A stretch of DNA of 64,000 nt from the NCBI GenBank assembly GCA_013433145.1, contig CM024184.1:6820137-6884136 (forward strand). The letters run 5' to 3'. This document shows positions 35,237-49,554 of this stretch, piece by piece (the stretch's first letter is position 1; each line of letters starts with the position of its first letter). The translations under genes and the position numbers were made by a program. Under the pieces are notes generated by a model, which was given only the letters and a program-made list of their open reading frames with translations, had not been told where the DNA came from and did not search any database. This stretch comes from Ascaris suum. Lineage: Eukaryota > Nematoda > Chromadorea > Rhabditida > Ascarididae.

Positions 35237-36376
35237 TTCTTCTCTCTTTTCCATACCTTTATAGCGTAATAAAAAATTTGAACTGTTGCAGAAAAATTTT
35301 CATTCAAATATAATCTAAATTTTTCTATATAAGAGTATCGCAACGATTCGATCATTCCGAGGAAAGAAATTTGCATTTACACAATGATGAATTATCTTAA
35401 CGTTGAAAAGCATCAAAAAAAGAGAAAAAAACGCGATGAGATATTTTATTGCATTTCGAATTCTTTTCCGATGTCCATTAAACAATTCTTCATTTCGAAT
35501 AATCAATTATGACCCACTGATAACGTTATATCACTGATAAATAAAGTTATATCACTCGTATCTAATCTTATATCCATTATAACTTTATTCAGTTATTATC
35601 TATAGCATAAGCTTATAATTAACTCTAAATCAGTTAATCTCAATGAAATTCTTCACCGATAAAATGTTAGGCCCTCAACTATCTTATTGACAAGCTCGTT
35701 TGCCAATTTTCGCATGGTGACAAAGGAACATACATTACCGTCATGCCAATGAGATAGTAAAATAGGGATCAAAACAAGCGCTTATATAGGAAAAAGAGCG
35801 TTATGCTACAGTAATACACTTCCTTATTACCCCGTGCTCCTCCACTACATCAAATAAACGGCGAATAAAAAGAAATTACATTACAATATGCAATTCATTT
35901 ATTAATCTCAATCCAACCTATAGGAAGTCAACATACCTGAGAAATATGCGCCACTATGAAATCATGAAGCTTGTTAGAGCAACTTCTTGCTTACCTAGAG
36001 GCAATTCAAAACGTTTTACGCAAACAAACTGAAAGCTCGTTCGACAGTGTAAAAAAACATGAATGATCGAAATGCTAATACACCAATTATTATAGCTACT
36101 TAGACGTGGAATGATTAATTTGGAATCATCCGGCATTGGGATCACTGATTAATCGCAAGAATACTGATCAAGTGGAGAAATGCTCCAAGCGGGGTTGGCA
36201 TGATACGTGCATTTGAATTTCGCTAAATAATTTGACGAACTTCCATAAATTAAAGGCAAATACGAAAGTATGCATGAATAATGCCTTTATATTTCAATTG
36301 ATCTTACAGCTCGAAAAAAAATTTCAATAGAAGATTCGTTTTTTAGAATGGGAAACTCAATGGATTTAAAAATGCG

Positions 36377-36690
36377 TGCAAATTTTTGACACATTTAAGC
36401 ATCTATAACTCATTTCGAAGTTGAAGATTGGAAGTGGAAAATATCTATGAAGCATCTTTCGCATATAGTATTTAACAGATTTCGCATCGTTAGCTTTAGT
36501 AGTTCCCGAGCTCAAACTAAAGAATAGACAAAAAAAACGAACCGAACCTTGCAAATACGTGCGCAAGTATGACTTGCCATAATGCGCTTTTCAGATGCAA
36601 ATTTGCAAAAGCACAAAAACAGACCGACGGGCAGACAGACCGACGGACAGGCAGACCGACAGACAGGCAGACGGGCGCAACCACATGAGC
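36377..36690. repeat. Interspersed repeat copy 1 with CAGACCGA-type tandem tail
   Basis: Starts gtgcaaatttttgacacatt and includes tgcaaatttgcaaaagcac about 220 nt later. It ends in a cagaccgac/cagacaggcag tandem tract (about 36620-36676). It matches a second copy at 38731-38975 in order and spacing. Confidence 0.55.
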
Positions 36691-38730
36691 ACTCACAACG
36701 TTCGAATGCTAAAAATTTGCTTTAAGAAGCTTTAAGATGGTCAGCAAAAAATTGAAAAATTAAAGTGCAAAGGAGTAATTTGAATGAAGAGTAAACTGTG
36801 AGTAATTGGTATAGCAAAAGACAACGATCCCTGAATTGAGTGATATTGATGAGAGGCCGAATCTACTTAACAGGGTGCATCTCGCTCGCTTTCGCCCTTA
36901 ACGTAAGGAATTCGAAGTTTGTGTTTGAAACCGCAGAATGAGCTCAACTCTTAAATCATGTTTAAATTTGAAGCGGCATTATCGATATTACCCTCTGATT
37001 TTGAAGTCCAAGCTAGAATTGAAAAGTGGGAGGATAATCCCCCCCTCCCCCCCTCTTTCCATCTCTGTAGCGCAGCCTTTTGCCGATCTGGTAGGGTCTC
37101 GCTCTCTTCTATCCTTGCTCTCATACCAGTCTTGACCTTCGATCATTATTCTTCAGGCAATCCCAAAACCTTTACCGAACAATGGAACCTCATCCATCTC
37201 CGAACGCAATTAGACAGGAAAGAGAAAATGTGGTAGCTGGTCCGTCGCGGAACAGAATCATCTTCCTCCCCTCCTTCTCTCGCATCATTTTTTGGAACTA
37301 TGCCCCTTGTAGGAGATTTTCAGCGGCACTCTGATCTTCTGAGACCTTGCTTCGTCTTTTTCAGCAGAAGAACTCTTCAACATTTCCATCGTTCATCGGA
37401 GCACACAAACATGGCATCTCGCCATTTACAATTCTAGCATCAACAGTGTGCACGATTTCCACATTTAATAGAAGGGTAGTTTGTGAAGTGCAATATCTTC
37501 ACAACAAGACGTCGTCAAAAAAGTTACAGCGCATGTGAACGCAAATTTGATCGAATAATTCTGAGCATGTTCGAAATTTTGAAGGAAAACAGACAATAAA
37601 GTTAAGGCAAGGATTTTAAAAATTTTCACTATTTGCGGAAAATGGGAAGAGAGAAGAGAAATGAGAAGGATAAGAAAGCCCGCTACTCTCTTTGTTCCCT
37701 ATTGCCTAAGAAAACCTCTCCCCATTTTTATCCCCAGTTTGTGCTCCCACCATTCACATTTCTTCACAAAATTTTAGCCTTCGTCAACTATCATCTCTGA
37801 TCATAAAAATCTAAACCCTACATTTCTTGGTATTATCTTATTCGAAATTCTTATTTTTAACCGTTTTTTTTTTTTGAATTCGACTCTGAACTTGCACTTC
37901 TTCTCATTTTCATTGCATTCATCATTCGTGACTTCCCTCTCTTAATTCTATTCAACAAATCGGCATTCATCGTTGAATTCCAAATTAGCCAATTAATTTG
38001 AATTCGAAATTATCATCATTGGCACAAACTTTGTTAATTTCGATTCTCAGGATAACTTTGTATATTCGCTGCTTAGAGTAAAAATCAGTGATAAAACTCT
38101 TCGCGACTAAGAAAAACGAAATTAAAATTAAGTCATAAGTCTTAATGAATATGAAGAGTGCTCGAAATCGCTTCCGCTCAGCAATGACTCTTTTGCCATT
38201 CACAGAGATCGCCTTCAAGTGGCCATTAGAGGCAAAAAATCGAGTTCGTAATGCTGTCATTCATCTTAAAAACTTCATTGCATGCGACGTTCTTATCCGA
38301 AAGTTCATATGCTTTGGTGTGTCGAAATTGCGTAATCCAAAAAAATTGAAACGGGGTTCCAGTTAGACGGGCATATGTCATGGTCCCGATGCTTTTCGCA
38401 TGAAAATTCCAAGAAACCAATCATATTGACTATGAATAAGTTACTCAAATAGTTGAAAAAATAAGCTGTAAACAGTGGATGCATCTCTGAATTGTCAGGA
38501 CAACCAGTTAGCTAAATAGAAAACAAGATAGAAGCTAACCGATGAAGCAAGGAAAATCAGTGCCTTACATTCCTCTCACCAAACAATCACTTCTCTTAAT
38601 TGCAGGCAAGTAGGAAATACATTAAATGAAATGTTCATACTGTAACAAATTCCATCAAATATTAAAGCAAAAAGTTCACCTTTTCGGCAATCTAATCGTC
38701 ATAAACTGTAATTCAAGTGGTTGCAAATGA

Positions 38731-38975
38731 ATGCAAATTTATTCGAACATTTAAGCATATTTAAGTTATTTTGAAGTTGGCGGTCAAGCTGAAAGGCTGT
38801 ATATGAAATCATCCCTATGGGACATCAAAAATATGGCCCAAAACCTAGTTTCATAGGGTTTTCCACTTTAAAATTACAGAGAGATGGACAACAGACAAAC
38901 AGACACATGCCGAATATGAAACATTGATATGATACCGCTAAAATGAAAGTTACAAATGTAAATTTGCAAAAGACG
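38731..38975. repeat. Interspersed repeat copy 2
   Basis: Starts atgcaaatttattcgaacat and is followed about 226 nt later by tgtaaatttgcaaaagacg, the same two landmarks and orientation as copy 1. It contains a short acagacaaacagacac tract in place of the tandem tail. Confidence 0.5.
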
Positions 38976-41900
38976 AAAAATAACAAATATCTTCGAAAGT
39001 AAGAACCTAAATGAATTATGCTGAAATACAATTAGATCCGAAACAATGAACGTCAAGTTTATCGAGTTTATTGCTTAACTATGCTATGATTTATGGCGTG
39101 CAATTTAATATTCAAAGAAAGCTCAATATTTCCACCGGTTGTTAAATGTGCAATTCCTCGGTCTATACCTTGCACCGGTTGATATGCACTTACACCAGTC
39201 GGGTCACAAAACACCGACCTCTTGCACAAGACTATAGATATCGTTGTTTGGCTAAGATATCAATGTATCACTGCGCGTTTTCGATTGTTTTAGCAATTTA
39301 TAGAACCGCTTTGTCTGCTGAGCCGCTTTAGAAAATTTCATATTGTATCAACTCTTCTCATATACCAGCTCTTCCAGTTTTATTTCTAATCGAAGTGAAA
39401 TTTTAATTAACTATAGCTATTATGAGCTCCTCAGAGTAAAACTAAGTAGATGGAATGTTAGCGAAATTCTTGTAACATGTGACAACGCCAGTAATAGAGT
39501 ATAGCAGAAGGTTTGATTGCTAAAGAATTTCATATCTTTCCAAATAATGCATTACCACAAGAAACTCGAAGACAGCAATTTGAAACAAAAGATGAGCAAG
39601 AAAAGCGCAATAAAGCTTAAAGTGTGACGTGGAAGACACACAGCCATGTCTTCACCCCTGGACGGTGAAGAGCAACAGGCTGGTAAGCAAACGATGGTGG
39701 GTGTTGGGAAACTGGGTGCCGAGCTCGCTTCATTCGCATGCCGATTTTGAAATCTTTTGACCTAGGAGAGGTGTAAATTTGAAAGAAGTACTAAAGTAGC
39801 TCTCTTAACAAAACAGAATTTCCTCGCCTTTAGCAAATCTACGGGCATCGCGATAGAGAGAGTGTCAAGTACAAAACCACTTGCAGATTTTACCATTATA
39901 GGAATTAGAATGATCTCAGCGTTAAAATTCGAAAATGACCATGAATTTCTAACTGCAAAACTTTTCTTCTTACTTATCTAAAGCAAGATCAGAATAGTGA
40001 GTATAGAGAGATCGAAAAGTTGATAGGGAAGAGAGCTCTTCCCTATCATTACCTAAATAACAAAAGGAAGAGTTTCCTCTTTCTCATCCCGTTCTCACTT
40101 CCTTTCCTCCTACGAAGTACTGGAAACTTCGTTAATGCAGAATCGATGTAGTGTTGCCTCATTTACCAAGAGTAATGGCATCTTATGCTCTTCAGTTGTA
40201 ATTGGATATAGAGAAATTTGTGGAAGCTTTGGCAAATTGAAAGTCATCGAGAGATATGGAAGGGAGAAGTATCGTTATTTCTCATTTGAGAAGAAATTCT
40301 GTCAAATATAATCGAAACCAAGACTCCTCAAAAATTTTATTCCACATTATTGATAAAAAAACCTACAATCTGCTTTTGTATCATGAATATGATTTCGAGG
40401 AATTTAATTACTTTTTTTTTAACGTTTCTGTACTCTTTCAAAGACGGTTACACAAGTTGACAACACTGTGCACAAGGTTTATAAAGTAGAAAAGTATACA
40501 CTGGAATGCTTTAAAAAAGAACTAATGTATAATATAAGGCTATTTAATTCATTGCTGGTTAGTAAGAAATTAGGAGTCAACAACAGTGCATATGAAAAAA
40601 CTTTCTGGAATTAATTCGAGCGCTTCGAAGGGGGAGGCAGAATATTTTTTGAGAGTGATTAGACACCCATCCCCTCTACGTTCAAGAAAACTGTAGTATA
40701 AAGAACGCAACAAACTTTAAAAAGGTTGCAGCGAAAGTCAAAACTTCGTACCTTGCACAAAAGAAAAAAAACGAGTTATTTCACTTTCTAAGAATCTCAT
40801 CAGTACTCCTATCTTCATTTTATTCAACAAAAGCCAAGAAGATATTTGCCCTTCGAGCAAAAAGATAGTGGTTGATCACAACTGCGTAGACCCACTGTTT
40901 TTTCGAAAGAAATATGGGGAGAGGAGAACAGACAGTGACCGCTGTCCCTTTTCCCCTCATGAACGGGCAGCTGGCTACTGTTAATGTCCACCGTGAAGGT
41001 GCGGAAGTCAAAGTGAAATGTGTGCTTCATTTGAGTGCGTTCCCAGCATTATCTTAATCACTTCTGATTATTACAAACAAATTTCCTATGCTATCAGACA
41101 TGCAACAAAGCATTCTTGCAAATAAATAGATTAGTGTGGATCAAAAACGAATAAAGCTTACATCATGCAGTCTGGTAAGAATGAATAAAACTGTCGCAAG
41201 TGTGACTTTCCGAGATTTTCATAAGGCGGCTGGATGTGCACGAGCCTAGGAATTGGGTTTGCTTGCATGAGATGGTTTATGGCTTGGGACAACACTGCAG
41301 AATTCTTCACCGAAAAGTTTGGGACATGGCCTACTCGCTAGGTTGGTTTATTGAGAGCAAGATTTCATTCGTCTTTTGTTGGCAGTCTACGCAGCAATAG
41401 CAATTTCTTACCCCATAAATGAAGTGGTTAAATCTTCTTATGCACTATATGCACGAAGTCTTTATCAAAATGTGTAAGATTCGACCGGTTAAAATGGTCG
41501 GACGGATCCACATTTCCTCTTCCGTTGATCCCGCTATTTTATGGTACAAGACGAACAACCACCAATTCCACCACTGATGGTCTGTCATCGCTCGCTTAAT
41601 CGCCAGCCAGAAATAGCCCGTGGAATTGCTTCGACCAGCGTAATTTTGAAGACAGCAGTTTTTAGTAGCAAAAAGTCACGAAACCACAAAACATAATGAG
41701 GCCTCTGAGTATAGAAGCACCAATAAAGGCCGAAAGCGCATCGACTGCAATATAAACAGGAGTACTCCCTATGGGGTCAAGCAAGCTCTAGGTATGCATT
41801 TTTCATCCCATCTATCGATCTGTTGCAACAAACCTGAAATATAAAGAGAAACACCTGTCCAAGTAGTACAACTGTTCTTTGTCCAACCGACCGATCGTGC

Positions 41901-44900
41901 AAACTCTTTTCTAACAATAATGTCCCTATGAATTCATAAATTATAATAGATCTTGTGATGCGCGACGCACATCACAAATTTGATCGCCATAGATTTCACT
42001 GCTGTTGAGTTGAAGTTATGATGTGTGGAAACATACGGCAGCATTACGTACAGGTATATTACTCCAATCGAAAGAGTATTCTATTCTCGCCTACCTACAA
42101 TCTGGAACCAAAGGCCAACGTCGAGTACCACAGATGAAGGATCAAATTAAGGGAGAAGAGATGGAATGGGGAAGACTAGGGGATAGGAAAGGCGAGAGGA
42201 TAAATAGGTATTGGTAGGAGTAGGAGGGAGAAGGAGGACGGAAAGAGATAAAAAAGCAAAATTCCATGTGTATGTTGCAAACAGAGGCAATAATAACATA
42301 TGCAAAACGAACACCAAAACTTCACCACAAAACGTATCCCAGTAGAAAGGGGTAGGGAACAAATAAATTAAAAGAGTCAGTGCACTGCGATTAAAACAAC
42401 GACAATCACCTGAAAAGAATGCGGCTGAAAACAAAAGAACAAGTGTTCTCTTTTCAATTCAATATTAACCAAGAGAGAAGGACGGAGAAGAGGTGGAAGG
42501 AAAGGAAGTTCGTTGCAGAATCTCATGCGTTTCATCATACACGTTGACATTTTACTTCCAGTTTTTTTTAATTGATAGACGATCGCCATCTCGTCATCAG
42601 GAACGACAAACGTCTAGCAAATTGGGATAATTGCCTTAAAACAACGAACGGTGCAAATTTGCATAATCTTTGGACGTATCGAGCGAGATGCATTTCACTC
42701 TATGGGAAGCACAAGATTCCTCTGCTTCTATGCTTCCATCGGTGCAAACCAGTCGCCCATTCTACGACGCGGGAACATCTGTTCTAGGGACAGTGTGCGT
42801 CCGCTTGTCATTTGTCTGAACGGTATTAGGGTGCAGCGTTGGTTAGTAAATAGCGCATTTGTTACGGGACGTTCGATCTTGCAAAATCTGGCTGAACGAA
42901 GACTACGCGCATTTTGTGCGAATCGTAGCAACGTTGGTGATTGCCATGCGGTTATTGAGTTTTGGTTTCAAGAAACGGGGATCGGAAGTAGGTGCAACAT
43001 AGGTGGTTGAGTACATTGCTTTAAGATCAAAGAATCTTAATGGAGGGTTTTTTTTAGAGGGGTTACACAGTTGAGGTATCTCCTAATATCTGTGTTCGTT
43101 CATCAATTTAGTTTTTCGCGGAGAACCCTGCGGCCAAACAATCCACACATAATCTATAATTCAAGTAGCTTTGAAAGCACAATTTTCTACCTCCTCGCAC
43201 CGTTTAAAATGTTCATATCTTTGTTGATATTCTTTCGTTAACCTTGGCGAAAAACATTACTTCCGAAACTTGATGGCAATTTTTGTTTATTCTAACCTAT
43301 AACTATGAAATCAATTGCAAAATTCGAGTTGTTAGATATAAGTAGTACTATCAGCACCAGCATAAAGTTTTGTGTAAACAGTGCTATCAATATTACTGCT
43401 CACAGTACAATAAATGGTGTTAAATTTGTCAGCATCACCGAATTATTACTTAGTATCACATACTAATTCAGTGGCACTGGTTAGCGTAACTAGTATTGTT
43501 AGCTGTAGCTGAAGTCGATGTTGAAGCCACTTCATTCTATCATAACTGGTGCTGTATTTGTTCTATTAACGTTGCATTGGCGAGCATTCACGTTTTGAGA
43601 GAAATCGACTCAATTTTGATAGAAAATGATGTTACCTTATGAGAATTTATGAGAATTAATATAGCCGGTAAAAAATGTACAGGAAACTACGAATCAGAAT
43701 TAAGATATTCCGAAAATGATAAAATTTTTTTCGCTAGAATCAATGAAGCATTGATAAAAATTTATGTCCCTCGAATGGTGAGAACTAGTACTGAAAAAAA
43801 AAAACTAGGAAATTGCATTTCAAAGCGCAATTCCAGCATATGTATTTGCAATGTGCATGGATTAGTCGAATTTACCATTTCCAAACGCAGCCACTATGTA
43901 AAGCACTTTTTCATCATAGTTCATAAATGAAAAAGCTTCAGATTCTTTTCGCTGAGAGTTTCGCTGAAAAAAGTTTTTTCGTTTTTCTATGTAAATCTAG
44001 AAAAGTTCGACGGTTATATTGTAGTCTTAAAGCTTTGCTTGTAAAAAAAAACGTAAAAAATCAAGTAAATTTCTTTCAATTCGCTAATTTTATTGGTAGA
44101 AATCGAACAATAAAAGCAGCCGTTTGAACTATTCAACTGTTTCAACTCTTCGATCCAACTTGCATCGTTAAAGAAAATGGACATTTTTTTTTGTCCTAAT
44201 CTATTAAACGCTATTGTTTTTATAGCACCTTCACTTACATGGATTTGAAAACTGGTAAAAATAAAACCGTTCTCATGCGATAGATTTTGAAAATATTCAA
44301 AGCGTCAAATAATATTAACGGGCATTTTAAAAAAATATTACCTGCACTTTGAATCTTCACTCATGGGGCGAATGTGCTCTTAAAGATTCAACAAATGACG
44401 GACGAATGATGGCGTCGCGTCGGCACATCAAAGCTAGTAGCCAAAAAACATAAGCGTAATTGAATCACCGTATTCGATGGGTCTTTTTTTAGAGAAATAT
44501 GTGCCGTTATTGTTGGCAATTGTTTCTGTTGATGTGCCACAATATAAAATATGGTCAATCAATGCGATATTTTATGCAAATGCTAGCTGATAATCGCAAT
44601 CGTAGTTTTTCTTGCCTATGAAGATAATCTTCGAATTTGGAAATCAATAAAAGAGCTTGCCAGATTTGAGAGCCTGAAGAAGTCTGAAGAGGAAAAATGT
44701 CGAAATTTTCAGGAAAATTTTAAAAATTCTACAAAAATTTATACTTTTGACGAGAAATGTGGATGGATTTTTCTCATAAAACTGCTCAATTTTTGATTAC
44801 CTTTCACTGCAGTTTGTTTATTTATTAGCTTCAGAATGAAGCTTCGAATGGGAGAGACATTACGAGGAAACGAGAAATGTAGCCATCATAATTTAGTACT

Positions 44901-47900
44901 CCTAAATAGAATCCTCTGCACTACAGAATTTATTAATCCATTGCATGTCCGTTCAATATGAAAATTTTGAATCATTGCAGTAAAAATGCTGGGATTTGAA
45001 AGTTTCCGGTAACCGAGGACAGAGATGCTATGTCATTTCTAGAACAGTTAAATCTAGTTTGCTTTCTAATGCTAAACTTCGTCACAAAGTTTTGCTACAA
45101 AGCTATTAAAGACACTCAGAAGCTTCTGGAAACGCTCCAATAATGAGGCGATTTAACTTACAAAGCCTCAGGTTCAAGAGCTAAGATGGCAGTCCGTGAA
45201 GCTAGGACCTTAGCTGATGGTGTTCGTTGCTAAGCTTCTGCCGAGCTTTAGAATAAACATATCTTGCAATAAAGGCTCGCTTCCGAGAGCAGACGAATTC
45301 ATGAGCTTCACAAAACGAGATATTTCTGGGCTTAGAAAACTACAAGGTGGAGGGCATCTGAAACCATACTTAGACTTGATGCTTCCTTTGTAAGCTTCGT
45401 TCGATTTTTCTACAGTAAATCTTTAAACTGGAATAAGTGAACGGGCAAATTGATCGACAAAAACGTTCCCCAACGATGTGCAATTTTTTTCTAAACAAAA
45501 AAAAACAGATTGTAGCAAGCTAGATAAAGTGATTATGGAAGATTTAGTTTTGAAGCGAAGAGTGTCTCAAGTTACGTGAGGATCGATGTGTTTCTGAAGT
45601 GGAAAATAAGCGCTTCGACGATACAATATTCTAAAACGGCGACGTTTCGCTTGCTCACTTATTTATCAACTGGGGACTCTAAAGGATACATTTTCAGCTT
45701 CTCGATATATGCTCATAAGTCTCTATCATCCTATATGTTGTTTAAGTTGTAGTGGTGCAAAGATGCCTTCAAATATCTATCTATAAACAAAATTTATGGC
45801 AACTATAATGCAAACACTACCAAGTCTATTACGATATTAGAAATGATTTATTTACCTTGATAAAGAAAATTTTAAACGAGTGCTTAATTTTTAATGCGCT
45901 TTCACAAATTTGACGTTCGCAGAAAGCATGTTATTGCAACGTTGCTCTGAGCATATGTATGTACACAGATATATCGACCAATCTATCTATGCAACAATTT
46001 CAATTCAACAACCACTGAATTTTGAGCAAAGAAATATTTCGGCCATAATGGTACATCGTAGATTGACTTTGTATATCAGATTTTAAGTCGCTACATCAAT
46101 TTTTGAGTAGAAAATTTGAAAGCATATTTTATTACCTATTTATTAGTTATAAAAGTAGCTTATTGAATGGAAGTGCAAGAATGCATATCGAGGCACCTCA
46201 TTTGATGTGCTTGTCTACTTGTTCCATGATAAACTAGGGCAAATACCTTGAAAGTAAACTCCATATTCTTCGAGAGGTGGTAATATTCTTAAAAAAGTAG
46301 TCGGCGATCTTCTGAAAGTACTACATGAGGAAAACAGATGACTAACCCATAAATGATCGAATTATTTTAAGAAACAGTACGATACCGAGATTTTGTTTTC
46401 ACCGAGATCATTTCGTAGAAACTAATCGAAAATTATCTCCAAACGAGAACAACAGTCTAATAATATCAGAAGGTATATTTTTGATTATTTTGAGGAATTA
46501 TTAAATTCGATTAAACCAGTTGGTTTGTATGTCATAAGAACTAAAATAAAATAAACAACTGTATCGATTAAATGATTTGCAAGATTTCCAGAACATTGAG
46601 AGAATCTTTGCACAAAACTTATATGCACCTTTTTTCTTCAAATAAAACGACATAAAACTAAAATTCGTTGATGAGAAAATCATCATAATCCACAATTCAT
46701 TTTCTCTTCGCTATGACTTATGTGCAGAATTCTTTAGAAAAACTGTGCTTTAATGCGTTTTAAATTCGAGTTTTTTAGTCATCATAGACAAGCAATCATA
46801 GGATGATAGCGTTTCTTTTTACAACAAGGCAAAACTAATAACTCAAACTTGAAAGCGATCTTTCTCATTAGTTTAACTTTATGGTCCCATAGCTACCAAA
46901 CATCTTCCATTTGTTCATCAAAACAACGAAGGAAATAAATGAAATAGTTAGAGCCCAAAATTCAGAAGCGCATAAAGCGCAGCAATCATATGCAAAAAAG
47001 AAGAGACTTATTTATATAAAGCAGACAATAAGCATGTGGAAAGTTCAACGAGAACAGCAATAATGAATTGATGGAAAATAGGATAAAGAGATTTTTTGAT
47101 AGCGGGAGGAAGGAGGAGGGGGGGGGGGGGGAGAATAGGCTGATGGTGGAGAGGGTTGAGGATTTGGTCTTTCAACGAGATTTGATTCTATGTGAAAAGT
47201 AATGTTTATGGCTTAGGTAAGAAACACCATAAATACCGTATATATGGTATAGAAATGGATTGATCTTCAACCTTGCGCATCTCATATAAATTCGATCTCA
47301 ACATATCATCACCATGAGGTCAATATTTTAAAAATTAGCTAAAATATTTCACAAACAATGCTCCATAATAAAATGAACAACGTTATAATTGCAATTAAGA
47401 AGATAGGAACGATATTTCACAAAATGAAACGTTTATTATTCAGAATTGTAAAAAATGAATTTCGAATATGAAGACTTTAATTATCAATTGGAGAATGCTG
47501 ATAGACTGACACATTTCCAATCTATGGGTAATGAAATTTTAAAAAACTCAATCGTACGCCAATGTAGCAAAGCGGAAAAGACATGAGGAAAAGGCTTTCA
47601 GCGTGAAATATACAATTTTATTTTCACTGCAGCAAAAAAACAGCGATGTCATTAATACTTGGTTTTTGCTTTCAAACTTCTTTGTTGAATGTGGAAGAAT
47701 TGATGAATACTGAAGGTTATAAAAAAGCGACCGATATAGTGAAGTACACCCACTTATGCAAATTTTCCTAGGACTCACGTGTTGTTAACACCAAAGTATC
47801 GAACATCCTTACACAGTGATGGCAGGAAAAGCAAAGATTTTAGAGGTTCAACAAACCTATTTGATTCGGTCTCATTGAATGATCAAAAGTATCGCGCAAG

Positions 47901-49284
47901 AAGTGATCGCATATCATAAGACAATTCATGAACGACAGCATTGCTCTAAAGCTATGCATAGGTTTGACTTCACACACTGAAAGATTATCCGTTTTGAATA
48001 AGTGCTCTCATTTTTGAGTGATTAGAATGTCTTTTCATAGATACCAAATGTTGTTTCTGACAGCTGGTTAAATTTGATTCTCTAGCAAAAAAGTTTCCTC
48101 GAAACTCTCTAAAAAATAGCAAAGGATGCAGTTTCTCGATTTCTCGAACACAGCTGTTTCGCTATTATTTCCTTTTATTCGCGAAGAAATATACGTAGAA
48201 ATGTGCTCACATCCCATGAAATATTCCTCTCAAATGCTCTCTAAAGACGAATAACACTCTCCCAGTAAGAGGAGAAATTCGCACCGCTTAGCCGCAATGC
48301 CGTCTATTTATATAACGCAATAAAAGCGAACGAAATAATTCTGCTGAAGTGTATGAGCATAATAAACTAACTGAAAAACGGGTATTTCAATTAAACTACA
48401 CCGTTGATGTGATCGTCGAGTTCATCATATAATTCGCTTAATAGCGTTCGCTTAAAAGAAATAAGTTTTAAGAAGCGTTTTCCAGTGAAAAAAAAAAGTT
48501 GGAGATGTTGTAGAAAAATGTTGGAAGAAATATTCGCTTACGACGAGCAACAACTGCATTTTCATAATCAGATATTATTCATTTTATTAAACTTTTACTA
48601 AAATTTCACTTTTTTTTTCGATGCCACAAAATTGACATTAAAAAATTGTCTAATTTCTCTAAATTCTAAACGATAAAAATCTCATTCATTAAATCCATAT
48701 ATGTGCAAAACTAAAATATTTTCGTTGAGCGTTTCGGCTACTGTTTTGTGAAAAAAAAAAGACGAATTTAAGGGGTTGTGGAAAGAAAAGCAATTTTTCT
48801 CAAATTATAAAAATAAACTGGTAATGAAGTGGACAAGTCAATGTGAATATACAATTTCCAAATAAGTGCATGGAAGAGATAGCTAAAAAATGGCCGAAAA
48901 TAGCCAAAAAAAAAGAAAAAATAATGGAAGAAATACCGACTTATCAGCTATTATTGAATGCGATAAATTAGCGATTTTGAATCAATCTCTCTTAACTGAT
49001 AGCTAATAAAACGCTCCTTTAATATGCAAAAAGTGATCATTAGCAATATCCATAATTACAGAAGAACATGAATAAATGAATCAGTTCAAAAGTGCATATA
49101 ATTGGTAACCTTGACGAGAATATAACTGTTAAATTTTATCGTTCTGTCTTTTTTCCATCTTTGAAATAAATCAACTAAAGGGATAAATAGACAATGCAAA
49201 CAAAGTCCTCAAATAGCTTCGTACTGCTGAAACATTTTTTGAAAAAAAAACCGCATAATAATCCTCTTATAAAATCATATCAAA
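38976..49284. other. No gene recognised
   Basis: About 10 kb of AT-rich sequence with overlapping random-looking frames on both strands, one 13-bp hairpin (40021-40048), a Trp-rich open frame on the minus strand (41445-41675) and a poly-G tract near 47117-47131. I find no conserved domain, tRNA or splice-supported exon series. Confidence 0.5.
40021..40048. repeat. 13-bp perfect hairpin
   Basis: tgatagggaagag, a 2-nt ag loop, then ctcttccctatca. The stem is perfect. No function can be assigned. Confidence 0.85.
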
Positions 49285-49554
49285 ATGGACATCATTGAAC
49301 TCGAAATTTCAACCTCAATTTCAATTACAATACTTATGGTACTGATTGTATTTTTAAGTCTTATTTTTCGAAAAATAAAAATCACCATTTGGTTAAACGA
49401 GAAATATAACATAAAAATAGTCAGTTCGAGAATTTTCAAAGAACATGTTTTTGCTCTTGCTTACATCGATGAAATGACGGAAATCAATAGGTCAGCTGAC
49501 GTATTAAACTTGATAAATTACTTTGAACATCATTACAACGATCAGAAAAATTAA
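49285..49554 (+). CDS. Hypothetical 89-residue single-pass membrane protein (or exon)
   Basis: An ATG opens MDIIELEISTSISITILMVL with a hydrophobic run over about residues 9-28 that would span a membrane. A basic segment follows (FRKIKITIWLNEKYNIK), then a soluble tail rich in acidic residues and Asn/His ending DQKN. A possible GTCAGC donor sits at about codon 70, so it might be an exon. No family is recognised, there is no supporting neighbour, and the codons are as AT-rich as the surroundings, so it may be a chance frame. Confidence 0.25.
   Translation: MDIIELEISTSISITILMVLIVFLSLIFRKIKITIWLNEKYNIKIVSSRIFKEHVFALAYIDEMTEINRSADVLNLINYFEHHYNDQKN

Noticed and set aside
42147..43010. Several 60-119 codon frames overlapping on both strands
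   Set aside because: Mutually overlapping, no conserved motif, no splice context.
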